Source of the DNA: Riptortus pedestris | Lineage: Eukaryota > Arthropoda > Insecta > Hemiptera > Alydidae | DNA: 64,000 nt | Assembly (NCBI GenBank): GCA_019009955.1 | Contig: CM032231.1 | Coordinates: forward strand, 46,155,001 to 46,219,000 | Direction of reading: 5' to 3' | Shown: one piece after another, positions 1-9,779 of the stretch | How the letters are laid out: every line of letters begins with the position of its first letter | How positions within the stretch are numbered: position 1 is the first letter of the stretch | Notes under the pieces: model-generated | The model's input: the letters and a program-made list of their open reading frames with translations, nothing else | Database searches by the model: none | What the model was told of the DNA's origin: nothing | Made by a program: the position numbers and the translations under genes

Positions 1-735
1 GTGGTCGCCATTTTTCAGTAGACAACGACCAGTTGAGGTCAATAGTGGAAGAAGACCCAACCAAAACCAGCCGAGAAATGGCGGTAGAACTCCGCGTGAA
101 CCAATCAACCGTCGTACGCCTTTTGAAGATAATTGTTAAGGTAAAAAGGTTGACCAGTGGGCGCCACACCAATTAAACGACCACCAAAATAATCGCCGTT
201 TTGAAATATGTCCCAAGCTGTGAATTGCGATGAAAAATGATCTTGTACTACAACAGAATCCGTTGTAGACAGTGCCTGGGCAAAGATGAACAACCAAAAG
301 CCCAACCTGCGCCTAAAAAACGTTATGGACACAGTTTATGGTATACTGGCGGTGTTATCCACTAGGCTTTCTTAATCGGGGCGATAACTGCCGACAAGTA
401 CTGCCAAGAAATTGATAATATGAATCGGAAGGGACCCATCCTTCTCTACGATAATGCCAGACGACAAGTTGCACAACGCTACGACGACTGCACGAGTTGG
501 GTTACTACGTTCTCCAACTCCCACCTTATTCACCTGACCTATCTCAAAACAAAATTCCACTTTTTCAGACCTCTGGACAACTTTTTAAGGGGAAAAATTT
601 GTTAAAACCAGGATGAAATTGAAAATTCTTTTAGTGATTTCATTGTATTCAGGGATCCAACTTTTTTTCTGCTGAGATAAGAAAGCTTGTTGAACCTAGG
701 CAAAAGAGCATTGATTCTGACGGAAATTACTTATA
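1..735 (+). mobile_element. decayed mariner transposase, 5' end outside the window
   Basis: Translating the + strand in shifting frames gives the order of a mariner transposase. An N-terminal helix-turn-helix stretch reads DNDQLRSIVEEDPTKTSREM and then NQSTVVRLL (about 20-125). A middle part reads KDEQPKAQPAPKK (about 285-320). The second catalytic region reads ITADKYCQEID then GPILLYDNARRQVAQ (about 385-470). The C-terminus reads AEIRKLVEPRQKSIDSDGNY (about 675-730). In-frame stops and frameshifts separate the blocks, and the central part holding the first catalytic Asp is badly eroded, so it cannot be active. The element begins upstream of the window, and no terminal inverted repeat is visible at the right end before the (TA)n tract. 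Family assignment is confident; the subfamily is not resolved. Confidence 0.85.
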
Positions 736-754
736 TATATATATATATATATAG
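731..754. repeat. (TA)n microsatellite
   Basis: A short perfect TA run directly follows the mariner remnant. Mariner elements target TA, but no duplicated target can be shown here. Confidence 0.9.
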
Positions 755-832
755 TTAAAGTGAAGATATGACACATTTTCAATGAATATTAAAATCCTGC
801 ATTAATTTCTCATCAATCTAATATGTTATACC

Positions 833-893
833 ACACTTGGGAAACCTGCTTAGTTTACGCAGCTCCTGCGTGACGGACTTTTATATCTGTAGC
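833..893 (+). mobile_element. HINE-like repeat, 3' end fragment
   Basis: It contains GGGAAACCTGCTTAGTTTAC followed by the hairpin ACGCAG-CTC-CTGCGT and TGACGGACTTTT, the 3' end signature of the abundant family. No body is attached on the left. In every HINE entry here, + means that the hairpin end is at the right. Confidence 0.8.
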
Positions 894-1025
894 TGGGAAA
901 TCTATTTCGTCCCTATGTGACTCTGATGCAACTGCATACATTATACAGACTAAATGTGAACATATAATGATTGATTTTTAAAAATTATAAGGTTCCGATC
1001 ACTATCACTGTTGTTGATGAAATTG

Positions 1026-1867
1026 AAAAGTCTGTCAAGACTGCATAAACTAAGCAGATTTACCACGTGCCAGTAATACACTTGAGATCACATCTCACAA
1101 CTTATTCTCAATTTATATTTAAGGAACTGATAAGGAGAAGAGGACGAGGGGGGGGGGTACCAAGGAAGTGCGAATAACTGCTCAGTACTTCAGTAACGAA
1201 AAATGCATTGGAAACAAATTTAGAGCATTCATAAATTAACAAGTGGTTCTATAACATTTTACGATCCGACTTATTACAGATATTCTGAATTTTCGGATTC
1301 ACCCTTCTCAAACCCCCACTAATCTTATTCAAATTTTAGCCAATAACAAATTTGATCTTTAGTTCTGACTGAAACGGCCAAATATCGAGTAAGGTAAAGA
1401 TCAAATGAACATTTTTGAGACAAGAACGTAAAATCTTAATTGATGACGTCATCACACAACGAATTTTCTAGCATAATTAAGGTCTATTGAAAACAATATA
1501 AGGCAAATACCTTCATAAATAAGTTTAGAATAAAATGGTTTATGATTTAATATGTTATGAGTAGGAGTGGGGGTTTACTGGTGCCTGAAAACAAAAAAAA
1601 TCTAAATATTAATATCCATGATTGAGAAAATATTTATATACCAACACATAGGTAATTAATTTTCAATAAGATTGGTTATATACTTTTTTCGATCCGATGT
1701 ACAATAACAAAGATATTTCGGATTTTCAAAATGTTTCCCCTCTAATCCGCCTCCCCCCCCCCCCGGCTCGATTTTAGCCGTTAAAGAACTTGATCTTTAG
1801 TTTTCCATAAAATGCTTATATATCGAGATTAGTAACGATAAGGTAAAAATAGCGACTGCTAGAGCTG

Positions 1868-1937
<70 letters not shown>

Positions 1938-2047
1938 GAAGGAACCTCATTTTCGTCATGTGGGTAGGATCGATGGACATTTGGGGAAATTTTTAGAAAA
2001 TCACTTTATGACCTCAATAGCTGATTTCCTTTAAGTGAAATTTGATA
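1026..2047 (-). mobile_element. HINE-like repeat, long copy
   Basis: This nearly complete copy is in reverse orientation. The hairpin-side end (AAACTAAGCAGATTTACC) is at about 1045 and the other end (AGCTGATTTCCTTTAAGTGA) at about 2020-2040. The body contains a partial internal direct repeat: about 1250-1375 resembles about 1675-1805, each running through CGATCCGA, a C-rich run and GATTTTAGCC-like sequence to TTGATCTTTAGTT. A perfect 14-bp palindrome TGATGACGTCATCA lies at 1441-1454. The internal microsatellite is (TA)n at 1870-1932. The longer body sets it apart from the 430-700 bp copies elsewhere. Confidence 0.8.
1870..1932. repeat. (TA)n microsatellite inside a HINE-like copy
   Basis: About 31 TA units lie at the same internal position as the (TA)n or (AC)n tracts of other family members, so the microsatellite is part of the element rather than chance. 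Confidence 0.9.
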
Positions 2048-2289
2048 TAAGCTCTTATCTTATGAGAAAGGGAATTTGAAACTTAAAGAGTATACATTAA
2101 AGAACGTTTTTATAGTCGAAACTTGAAATGTATAACTTGTTATTGGTATCCAAAATCGAGGAATCAGGTGGTTGTGTTATTTTCGTTTACGGAAAAATGA
2201 TAATTAAATTTAAGGGTAAACCTGTACACTTTTTGGTGAAAAGAAAGAAACTTTATTTATTACTAAATTAAACGTGGTAATGGAAATTG

Positions 2290-4846
2290 CTAACTTTAAG
2301 TTACATGTAAAAATAGGCCACCCAGCCCATGAGGCTTTGTAATAAAAAAAACTCACAATATTATATTAAAGTATTAAAGGAAAAATGACCAGAGATCCTT
2401 TTACACATAATGGATATAAAGCAAGGAGGCTTTTAGAAGTTGTTTGCAATGAAATATGTAGTCCTATTTCTCTACCAACGTTTGACAATTATAGGTATTT
2501 TCAAACCTTAATAGACGAACATTCAAATATTGTAATGGCTTACGTATTTAAAGTTGTAACTTTGATAGTTTTGTTAATTGTGTTTTAAATGCATGGCCAG
2601 TTATATACATTTAAAAAGTTTTAGGTCAAACTCCTTATTTATTGTGTTTTATTGTTTGTAGCTGTGATGATGGGAATGTAATTCCTGAAAGCGTTAAGCG
2701 TTTTTAAAAATAAATTGTGAAGAGCCAAAAAACTGTGTTCTGAATAACCTGATGTATCACCCACACCGCCAGCAGAAAATAAAAATAAAAACCTGGGATA
2801 CCTGTAGAAATTTGCTATAATATGCCAGTCAATTATAATAAAATTATTTTTTTTAGTTCTGAGGCATTCGTTAAGGAAACCCCTTAATAAGTTAGAAAAT
2901 CGTTGTAGGAAGATAATAATGATAGGCTATTCAACAAATGGATATAGATTATTCGATATAGAAAACAAGAAAATAATACTGTCTCGTAATGTCAAATTTA
3001 TTAGATGACATAGTAAGATGGTGCTATCCAGAAGAAGAGGAAGTAGAAGACACACAAGCAAGAAAGAAAATGTTTGGAAGAAGATAGCACTGAAGAAACA
3101 GAGGAGATTTTCAAGAGGATTCAATAATGGGAAAAAATTGAGGTGCAGCGTGAGCTAAAAACTAGGACAAAATCTGGAAGGAAAATTAAGGCACCCAACA
3201 AATTATCAGGCTATGACTTAAATATGACGTATTGTTTACTTACAGAAGTAGATAATGATACACAAACATACCAGGAGGATCCTGTAAAACATCCAGAATG
3301 GAAGGAATCTATTCAAAAGAAGATAAATTCCATTGAAAAGTTAAATAATAGCCCCTGATAAATTAACAGAAGGAAAAACAGCCATAGAAGCAAGATGGGT
3401 ATTCCGAAACAAGGATAATGGTGTTAAAAAATCCTGACTAGTTGCGAAAGGATTTCAGGTTAAAGAAGAACCTGAGGACTTATATGCACCGGTTTCAAAG
3501 AAAAGTACAATAAGAATGTTTCTTCAATACGAGGAGGTTTAAAAATATCACAGTTAAACATACTTTCAGCGTTTCTTAATGGCAAATTAGATACTAAAAT
3601 ATATCTTAAACCCCCTGAAGAAATAAAAATCGATCATGACAAAGTTCTAAACCTTAAATAGGGCCTTATATGGATTGAGAAAGTCTTCAAAGTATTGGAA
3701 TGGAAAATTTTTATCATTTTGTAAAGGCTAATAGTTTCAAAAGGTCATGACATTGCTTCTGTTTATATATTAGTAGAGAAACAATTATGCTAATCTATGT
3801 TGATGACATTCTGCTGATCGGGAATTCAGAAATAATTATTGATAATCTTCAAACAGAATTAAATGCTAGGAACATGGGAGTATATGTAATTTTCTAGGGA
3901 TCGAATTTAGGTGGAGCAAAGAAGAATGCAGCCTAACACAGTCCAAATTAATACAAAAATTACTGCAAAACTTCAAATTGAATAACTGTAAGGGAATACC
4001 CTATGGAAAAATGATTCAAAATTTCGGAAGATGAAGAAATTATCAGTGTACCGTAAAGAGAATTGATAGGTGGATTGATGTACATCTTTATGGGAACAAG
4101 ACCGGATCTTTCAGCGCATGTATCTTTTTTAAGCAGATATCTTGAGAAAGACTGCCGGCATACTTGGAAAGCAGGGAAAAGAATTTTGAGATACCTCAAG
4201 GGGACACAAAGTTTAGGACTTGCTTACAAGTTAAACACAAATAGATCACTACAAGGTTTCAATGATCAGATTCAGAGTATCAAGGACCTCCTCAGTGAGG
4301 AAGAGGCAGTCGCAACGAGCTTAAGAGGGAATGAGCACTTGGGAAATGGATAACCTCTGATGAGGTGGTATGTAAGGTGCTTGTAGGGCAGTATGAGTAA
4401 TGTTTACGCGGTAAAAATTGTTTTTTATTGGTGACCCTTACCATGAAAATATGAAAATCACTACAAGGGGTCAGTGATGCAGATTGGGCCGGTAATGTGG
4501 TTGACAGCAAAAGTGTGTCCTAGTCAGTTATATTATATGGAGGAAATGTTGTGTCTTAGTCATCGAGAAGCTTGGCTCTATTGCATTATCAAGAGCAGAT
4601 GCAGAGTATGTAGCAGCCGGATATATTGATTATACTATTAAGTCTGAAAGAAATTGCTGAAGATCTCTGTTTAAATACCAAGACTGAACTCTACATGGAC
4701 AATCAAGCGTATTTACCAAGAAAACATTCCTGATGTATTCACTAAAACCTTGACAAAAGACGAATTTATTAAACCAAGGAATAGATTAAATTTATTATTG
4801 TGCTCTTATAAGTTTTTATTTTGTTAAAATTCAAACCAAGGAGGAG
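2290..4846 (+). mobile_element. broken Ty1/Copia retrotransposon, pol region
   Basis: Pol domains appear in Copia order with many frameshifts and stops. A gag-pre-integrase trace KIGHPAHEAL lies near 2315-2340. Integrase start: NGYKARRLLEVVCNEICSPI then FDNYRYFQTLIDEHSN (2385-2560). Integrase-RT linker: AYCLLTEV-type sequence with HPEWKESIQKKINSIEK (3140-3350). Reverse transcriptase: EARWVFRNKDNG (about 3390), then the catalytic MLIYVDDILLIGNSE (about 3787-3830), then GGLMYIFMGTRPDLSAHVSF (4066-4125). RNase H: SDADWAGNVVDSKSVS (about 4472) and SRADAEYVAAGY (about 4590). The 3' end reads IPDVFTKTLTKDEF (4725-4770). Gag, protease and the 5' LTR were not found. The element is clearly dead. The 3' boundary is set by a purine-rich tract (AAGGAGGAG) just before the LTR. 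Confidence 0.9.
4245..4468. repeat. insertion inside Copia RNase H flanked by direct repeats
   Basis: The 12-mer ATCACTACAAGG occurs at 4245-4256 and again at 4457-4468, and similarity continues for roughly 12 bp further. About 200 bp of unrelated sequence separates the two, interrupting the expected Copia reading LQGFSDADWAG. The pattern fits a later insertion with a long target duplication, such as a short retroposon, or a local duplication. The inserted sequence matches nothing I recognise. Confidence 0.5.
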
Positions 4847-4997
4847 TGTTGAAGCTTTTTGGAATATACTGGTGGCAGTGAAGTAAAAAGTTCCTTTTGT
4901 AAGTAACAATTACATTATGTAATGTGTTTATAATTCGTGTTCGTGTAATAAATTGTTCGAGTTATTTCATGGTGTTCTTTATTTAATTTTCATAACA
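4847..4997 (+). mobile_element. Copia 3' LTR
   Basis: It starts TGTTGAAG right after the purine-rich tract and ends CATAACA, so it has TG...CA termini and is about 151 bp. An AATAAA-like AATAAATTG lies within it near 4947. No matching 5' LTR lies in the window, so the limits rest on termini and context only. Confidence 0.6.
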
Positions 4998-6296
4998 CAA
5001 TGAACTAATTGTACAAGGTAGAACTAGTCTTTATTATAATTGACTTCCAGTGGACATATTTGAAGTGAATGTTAAATATGGGAAATATATCTTATTACTT
5101 TAGGCAGTTAATTAATTATTATTATTTATATATTTTTTTTATTTTTCTCATCTCATAGAGATATGAATGGACAATCAAATAATAACCTCTTGTCTGCTGT
5201 GGCTAACCCAGTTGTTGGTCACGCTATTGGCAGAAAGAAGACGATTGATTGCGGAAGAAGGTTGGCGTGTTGGGGACTCGTCAAGCTCAGAGGGGCAACG
5301 ACCACTCCAAGGACAGGTTCCCTCGCCAAAACTTCAGCGGGCCGCTCTCCTTGCAAGCCGCCTCTTTATGCGCCTTTCCCCTTTCAAGATATGCTGTTAT
5401 AGTTGATTTATTATTGTTATGTTAGGTTTTAACAATCTTCCCACATCGGGCTTTATTAATACTGGTATTACCGAATCTAGGTTTTAAGTTTTTCTCCATA
5501 TATTACAACAGAAACCTTACATCCAAATGTATAGGGAATATTTCAATTTTCAAGGAATGCATCTTTATTTCTTTAAAAAAAAAAACATTTTTGTAACAAT
5601 GGCATTCATTCAGTCATGCATTATAAATGTAAACTTTCAAATTACTGTATTAAACGAAAACCTTTCTACGATAGATATTTTCACACCTCAAATGAATAAA
5701 TGTTACATGTGAACTTTTCAAGTGATTGCACTAATAATCTGGTAATTGAAGTTTTAATCTCTTGTTGATGCATATTTAGTTAAATTTCTTCCTGACGGTT
5801 TTCAAATGTTGCTCAAAGTGTAAAACAGATGAGTAGAAATGTAGAAACATTTATATTAGTCTATTGTACCTGTCCCCCACCCAAAAAAAAAATCCCTGAA
5901 GGACAGAAACGTATGGAATATAAGGGTTATGTCCTTCATATGATCCATTTATAGATACAGAAAAGTATATCATACAAAAATTTGATTATTTATCTTTCCA
6001 ATATAAAATAATAATATAAAATATTTATTTATTATGTAGAGCTACGCAACTATGAAGATTTGGCTCTTCTTAAACATGGAGGAAAACAAAACAAAAACAA
6101 TAAAACAATATAACAAAAAATGGAACTCGAAATAACATAAAGAACAAAACTAAGGGAACGGAACACAAAACACTGAAATAAACAAGAACACAAAATAGAA
6201 CTAAAATCGGTGGTAAATAAATAAGTGAAAAGAAAATTTAGTAACTTTGAAACAAAAACTAGTCATGGAAACAGGCATCATTCAAATTTAAACACG

Positions 6297-6332
<36 letters not shown>

Positions 6333-6713
6333 GCACGCACTTTATAATATAAAATAAAATCAGAAAATATTGGGACAACGAATTTACATTTTGATTTAAT
6401 ATTAACTGAGAACTTATAATCTACGAGTACCAGTATACTACGACTAATTTAACAGTTGGAGTAACCTCAACACAATTGCGTTGTAGATTTATCTGTAGTT
6501 TTTAAGAAGTGTTTACCTTCTTTTATTTTTTTAATTACAGAATACTTCTTATTTTAATTACAGAATATTTCTTCTTGTACTAATCATAAATAAGTGCGTT
6601 TCATACAGCTAATTATAAAACTATAGCTCAAGGCTGGAAAGGCGAGAAGGCTGGCTATAGCAGCTAAAAATGTCCAAGGACCTTAAACGCAATAAAAAAT
6701 ATATTTTAAAGTT
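4998..6713. other. intergenic, no recognised gene
   Basis: Mostly AT-rich unique-looking sequence. At 5163-5406 a GC-richer island is open in two overlapping + frames (79 codons each) but resembles no family I know. An (AC)n tract lies at 6298-6329. A purine-rich, A-rich stretch runs from 6070 to 6240. Confidence 0.5.
6298..6329. repeat. (AC)n microsatellite
   Basis: About 15 uninterrupted AC units followed by ACGCACGCAC. Confidence 0.9.
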
Positions 6714-6814
6714 GTTATTTATTAACGTCCACTTTGTACTAGAAAGGGTAATTGGGACTGGTTATTTGTAGGTTACCTACCACCCTTTACCAGTCAGGTT
6801 AGGACTATGGATTT
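6714..6814 (-). mobile_element. SINE-B copy, tail half (split by a HINE-like element)
   Basis: It aligns along its length with the left half of the uninterrupted copy at 7619-7858: both start TTATTTATTAACGTCCA and both contain AATTGGGAC, GGTTAT and GTTAGGACT/GTAGGACTT-type blocks. The copy stops at GGATTTT, where the HINE-like element begins. The remainder continues at 7491. Confidence 0.65.
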
Positions 6815-6933
6815 TAGCAGATTTCCCCTTAGGGAAATCAGCTATTGAGGTCGTACTCATGACGCGATTTTCGAAAACTTTCTTCAAATGTCCATCGATC
6901 CTACCCAGGAGATGACGAAAATGAGGTCCGTTC

Positions 6934-6989
<56 letters not shown>

Positions 6990-7490
6990 ATATATATATT
7001 TGTCTGTTAACGCTCTAGCGGTCGCAATTTTTGTTTGATCGTTACCAAACTTTATATTTAAGCCTTTTTGCGTAAAAAGAGAGATCAAGTTCGTTAATGG
7101 CTGAAATCGGACCAGTGGGAGGGGGGGTTTAGAGGGGGGATTTTTGAAAATTCAAAATATCTCCGTTATTATGCGTCGGATCGAAAAATTGTATAGAATC
7201 AATCTTATTGTAAATTAAATTTACTATAAATATTGTTATATACATTTATTCTGTATCTTGAATATTAACCGAGATATTTGCATTTGTATTGTGTGTATGG
7301 TCGACGGAACCCCGCCATGTTCCGGACTCTCCGTCGAGTGCTCTGGTGGCCGTTTCCAGAACTATTCGTCCCTCGTGAATAGGTTTAAAGATCCCTTCCT
7401 ACTACAGCTGTTATTAGGCGGATTTCTCTATTGTAAAACTTCACGTGGGAAATCTGCTTAGTTTACGCAGCCCCTGCGTGACGGACTTTT
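6815..7490 (+). mobile_element. HINE-like repeat, complete copy
   Basis: This is the best reference copy of the family. The left end is AGCAGATTTCCCCTTAGGGA, an almost self-complementary terminus. It is followed by the conserved block with CATGACGCGATTTTCGAAAA and GTCCATCGATCCTACCCAGG, then (TA)n at about 6940-6987, then GCTCTAGCGGTCGCAATTTT, GATCAAGTTCGTTAATGGCT, a G-rich run, and AATATCTCCGTTATTATGCG. The right end is GGGAAATCTGCTTAGTTTAC plus the hairpin ACGCAG-CCC-CTGCGT and TGACGGACTTTT. No protein-coding capacity is seen; translations through the TA tract only give Ile/Tyr runs. It is inserted in a SINE-B copy. Confidence 0.85.
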
Positions 7491-7560
7491 ATTATAATGA
7501 GTCCGTCACTAAATAAATTCCTATTTGGTAGGTGAGAATCAAATTCACGATTATAATAAA
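7491..7560 (-). mobile_element. SINE-B copy, internal part (right of the HINE-like insertion)
   Basis: GTCCGTCACTAAATAAATTC and GGTGAGAATCAAATTCACGA match GTTACTAAATAATTTCC and GGTGAGAATCGAGCTCGTCA in the intact copy downstream. The tRNA-like head beyond this point is missing. Confidence 0.55.
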
Positions 7561-7618
7561 TATTTTATGAGGTAACATAATTACATAAGAACACCTTTAT
7601 TATGATTATTAGGAATGT

Positions 7619-7858
7619 CAAATAATATTATTATTATTATTTATTAACGTCCAACTTTTGCAGCTAAAGCTAATTGGGACGGGTTATCTACAGGGGGTTA
7701 TCCCTATTCTAGCCAGCGTAGGACTTAGGATGTTATTTAATAAATTTCGTTACTAAATAATTTCCTTAGCCCAGGTGAGAATCGAGCTCGTCACTCTAGG
7801 TTAGCCATGTGAGATTAAGGTCAACGATTTAACTCAAATGGCTAACCTGCCCAATATC
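7619..7858 (-). mobile_element. SINE-B, tRNA-derived SINE with AAT-rich tail
   Basis: Read on the - strand it starts at about 7858 with GGGCAGGTTAGCCATTTGAG, which contains an A-box-like TTAGCCATTTGAG. A B-box-like GAGCTCGATTCTC follows about 60 bases on, then an unrelated body. It ends in GGACGTTAATAAATAATAAT, a simple AAT-rich tail. That arrangement is typical of tRNA-derived SINEs. The head also holds a 10-bp inverted repeat GGTTAGCCAT/ATGGCTAACC. The split copy at 6714-7560 is a second member. Confidence 0.6.
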
Positions 7859-8489
7859 AAACCATGCCCTCAAATAGTAGATGGTATAGGAAAACAAAAT
7901 CAACGTACTAATGTGCGTGTTTATTTCTTTAGTAGCATTATATAGTTCTTCATATTTAGAAAGTAGGTAGGTTACTGTTTGGTAAAAAGGATAAAATCTT
8001 AAAAACATGATGATCGTATCATGGCTTGGATGAATGTTTTTTTTGTCTTCAACGAATTGAAGAGAAATTTCGTCCTAATAACATACTGGCAACTCTATAA
8101 AGGCTATATTTGGTTCCTTTTATTATCGAAGTGGTTGTGAAGACATTTGTTGACCGAAGACGAACGCAGTACCTAAGAAAAATATATTTATTTCCAAGTC
8201 TAATTTTTTATGCAATGTAATCTAGGCATTATCAGCAGTGAGTGTTTCTACGTGGTGCCTTAAACCAACCAAACAATTGGAATCTACTATTTTTAATTAA
8301 AGCCTTGGCCTAGGCGGATGTAGGACTGAATTATAGAATCAGCACTCTGTGTGTGTGATAACACCATGACGGTGTCTACTGCTGATAAGAATGTTTCACT
8401 GTTTGCGCTGCCGCCGCTTTCACCGTTTGGCGCGTAGTACGTCAGAGAAAGTTATTCGCACATCTACGTAGTTATTCGCAATAATTAAA
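7859..8489. other. intergenic, nothing recognised
   Basis: No coding signal or repeat signature that I can name. The short stretch 8398-8450 is GC-rich relative to its surroundings. Confidence 0.5.
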
Positions 8490-8659
8490 ATATCTCATAG
8501 TGAAATCAGCCATTGAGGTTGTATTCATGACGCAATTTTCGAAACATTTCTTCAAAGCGATCCTACCGAGCAGATACCGAAACGAGGTCCGTTCAACACA
8601 CACACACACACACACACACGCACAAACACACACTTACACACACACACACACACGCACAA

Positions 8660-8690
<31 letters not shown>

Positions 8691-9350
8691 AACACACACT
8701 TACACACACACACACACACACACACACTCACTCACTCACACACACACGGGTTAATGTTCTTAGTGGTCGTGATATTTGTTTGATTGTTACCAAATTTGAT
8801 ATTTAATAAGTGGAGATCAAGTTCTTTAAATAGGATCAAGTTTTTTAAAGTTTCTTAAATAGGAGTGTTGTGTTTAGAAAGGAGGAATTTTGTAATTTCA
8901 AAATATCTGCGTTATTATAAGACGAATCGAAAAATACTGTAGAACAAATCGTAATGTAAATTTGATTTTCTAATAATGTTGTCTTATGATTTTTTTTCTC
9001 CTATCTTGAGTCGAAATATTTGCATTTTTTAGTATTCAGCCTTCAGTAAACCCCTACTCCTAATCATGTAATATTAACAATAAGCTCTTATATCATGAAA
9101 CGATTTATTCGAAGCTTAGATACAAAATATTCTTTTCAACATTTACTGTCCAAATATTTTTGTTGTGATTTACAGTTTCATTTACGAATTTACTTTCTAA
9201 ACTAAATGATTTTTCTTTGGTCAACACCACTTTCCATATTTAACCGTTTCAAAACTAAAGATTACATTAGATATGGCCGTAAGAGGGGGGGGGGGAATGA
9301 TTGAAAATTCAAAATATATCCGTCACTTTGAGTCGGCTGACAACATTTTA
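8490..9350 (+). mobile_element. HINE-like repeat, long copy with (AC)n core
   Basis: It begins with TGAAATCAGCCATTGAGGTT and CATGACGCAATTTTCGAAAC. Its internal microsatellite is AC-based (8597-8748) where most members have TA. It then shows GTTAATGTTCTTAGTGGTCG, AAATATCTGCGTTATTATAA, CCTACTCCTAATCATG and a G-run at about 9287-9296 followed by AAAATTCAAAATATATCCGT. The terminal hairpin end is missing. Confidence 0.7.
8597..8748. repeat. (AC)n microsatellite with higher-order repeat
   Basis: About 150 bp of AC repeats interrupted periodically by GC, AA and TT, giving a block with ACGCACAAACAC followed by ACACTTACAC that recurs about every 80 bp. Any translated Thr/His run here is an artefact of the repeat. 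Confidence 0.9.
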
Positions 9351-9779
9351 TAAAACCAGACTTTTTAAAATTTTTATTTTAAACAACTATTTTTATATTC
9401 GGATATCGCCTGTCAATTTGGTACATTAACCTCCTAGTGGCAACGCTGTGCCGGCTTATACTCCAGCCCTTGATGGTACAGATATTGTGAAATGATACAG
9501 GTACCCTTGGAGTAACTGGGGTAGTGGCTGTATCTGAGCTAGGACAGAGGACAACGGGAAACCACTGTCCGACATTGTTCTCTCGTAAGCATCGTGGGAG
9601 TTTCAAATAATATTGATGAACTTATCGACCGTGGGATTCGGATACCAAGGTCGTGCAGGAGAAGTGGCAAGGGTTCTCCGGGTGCCATCACGGCCGGCTC
9701 CAGTTCAAACCAACGAATGAAAAGTAGGATCAACATAGTTAAAAAAATCATTTTAAGGAGTGTGAAAGGGAAACTAAAA
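9351..9779. other. intergenic; possible 5' extension of the LINE remnant
   Basis: GC-richer sequence (9400-9720) lies directly before recognisable LINE reverse transcriptase. Phrases such as CCGGCTTATACTCCAGCCCT suggest TE origin, but I cannot assign domains. An open frame on the - strand (9539-9970) runs antisense into the LINE and looks fortuitous. Confidence 0.35.

Noticed and set aside
105..332. 75-codon open frame on the - strand
   Set aside because: It is antisense to mariner transposase sequence that reads in order on the + strand.
6777..7088. Open frame on the - strand with an Ile-Tyr run
   Set aside because: It crosses the (TA)n core of a HINE-like copy and the flanking element sequence.
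8597..8748. Possible CRISPR-like array because of periodic blocks
   Set aside because: It is a compound dinucleotide microsatellite with no unique spacers in a eukaryotic genome.
8500..8754. Open frame rich in Thr-His dipeptides
   Set aside because: It is the (AC)n core of a HINE-like repeat.
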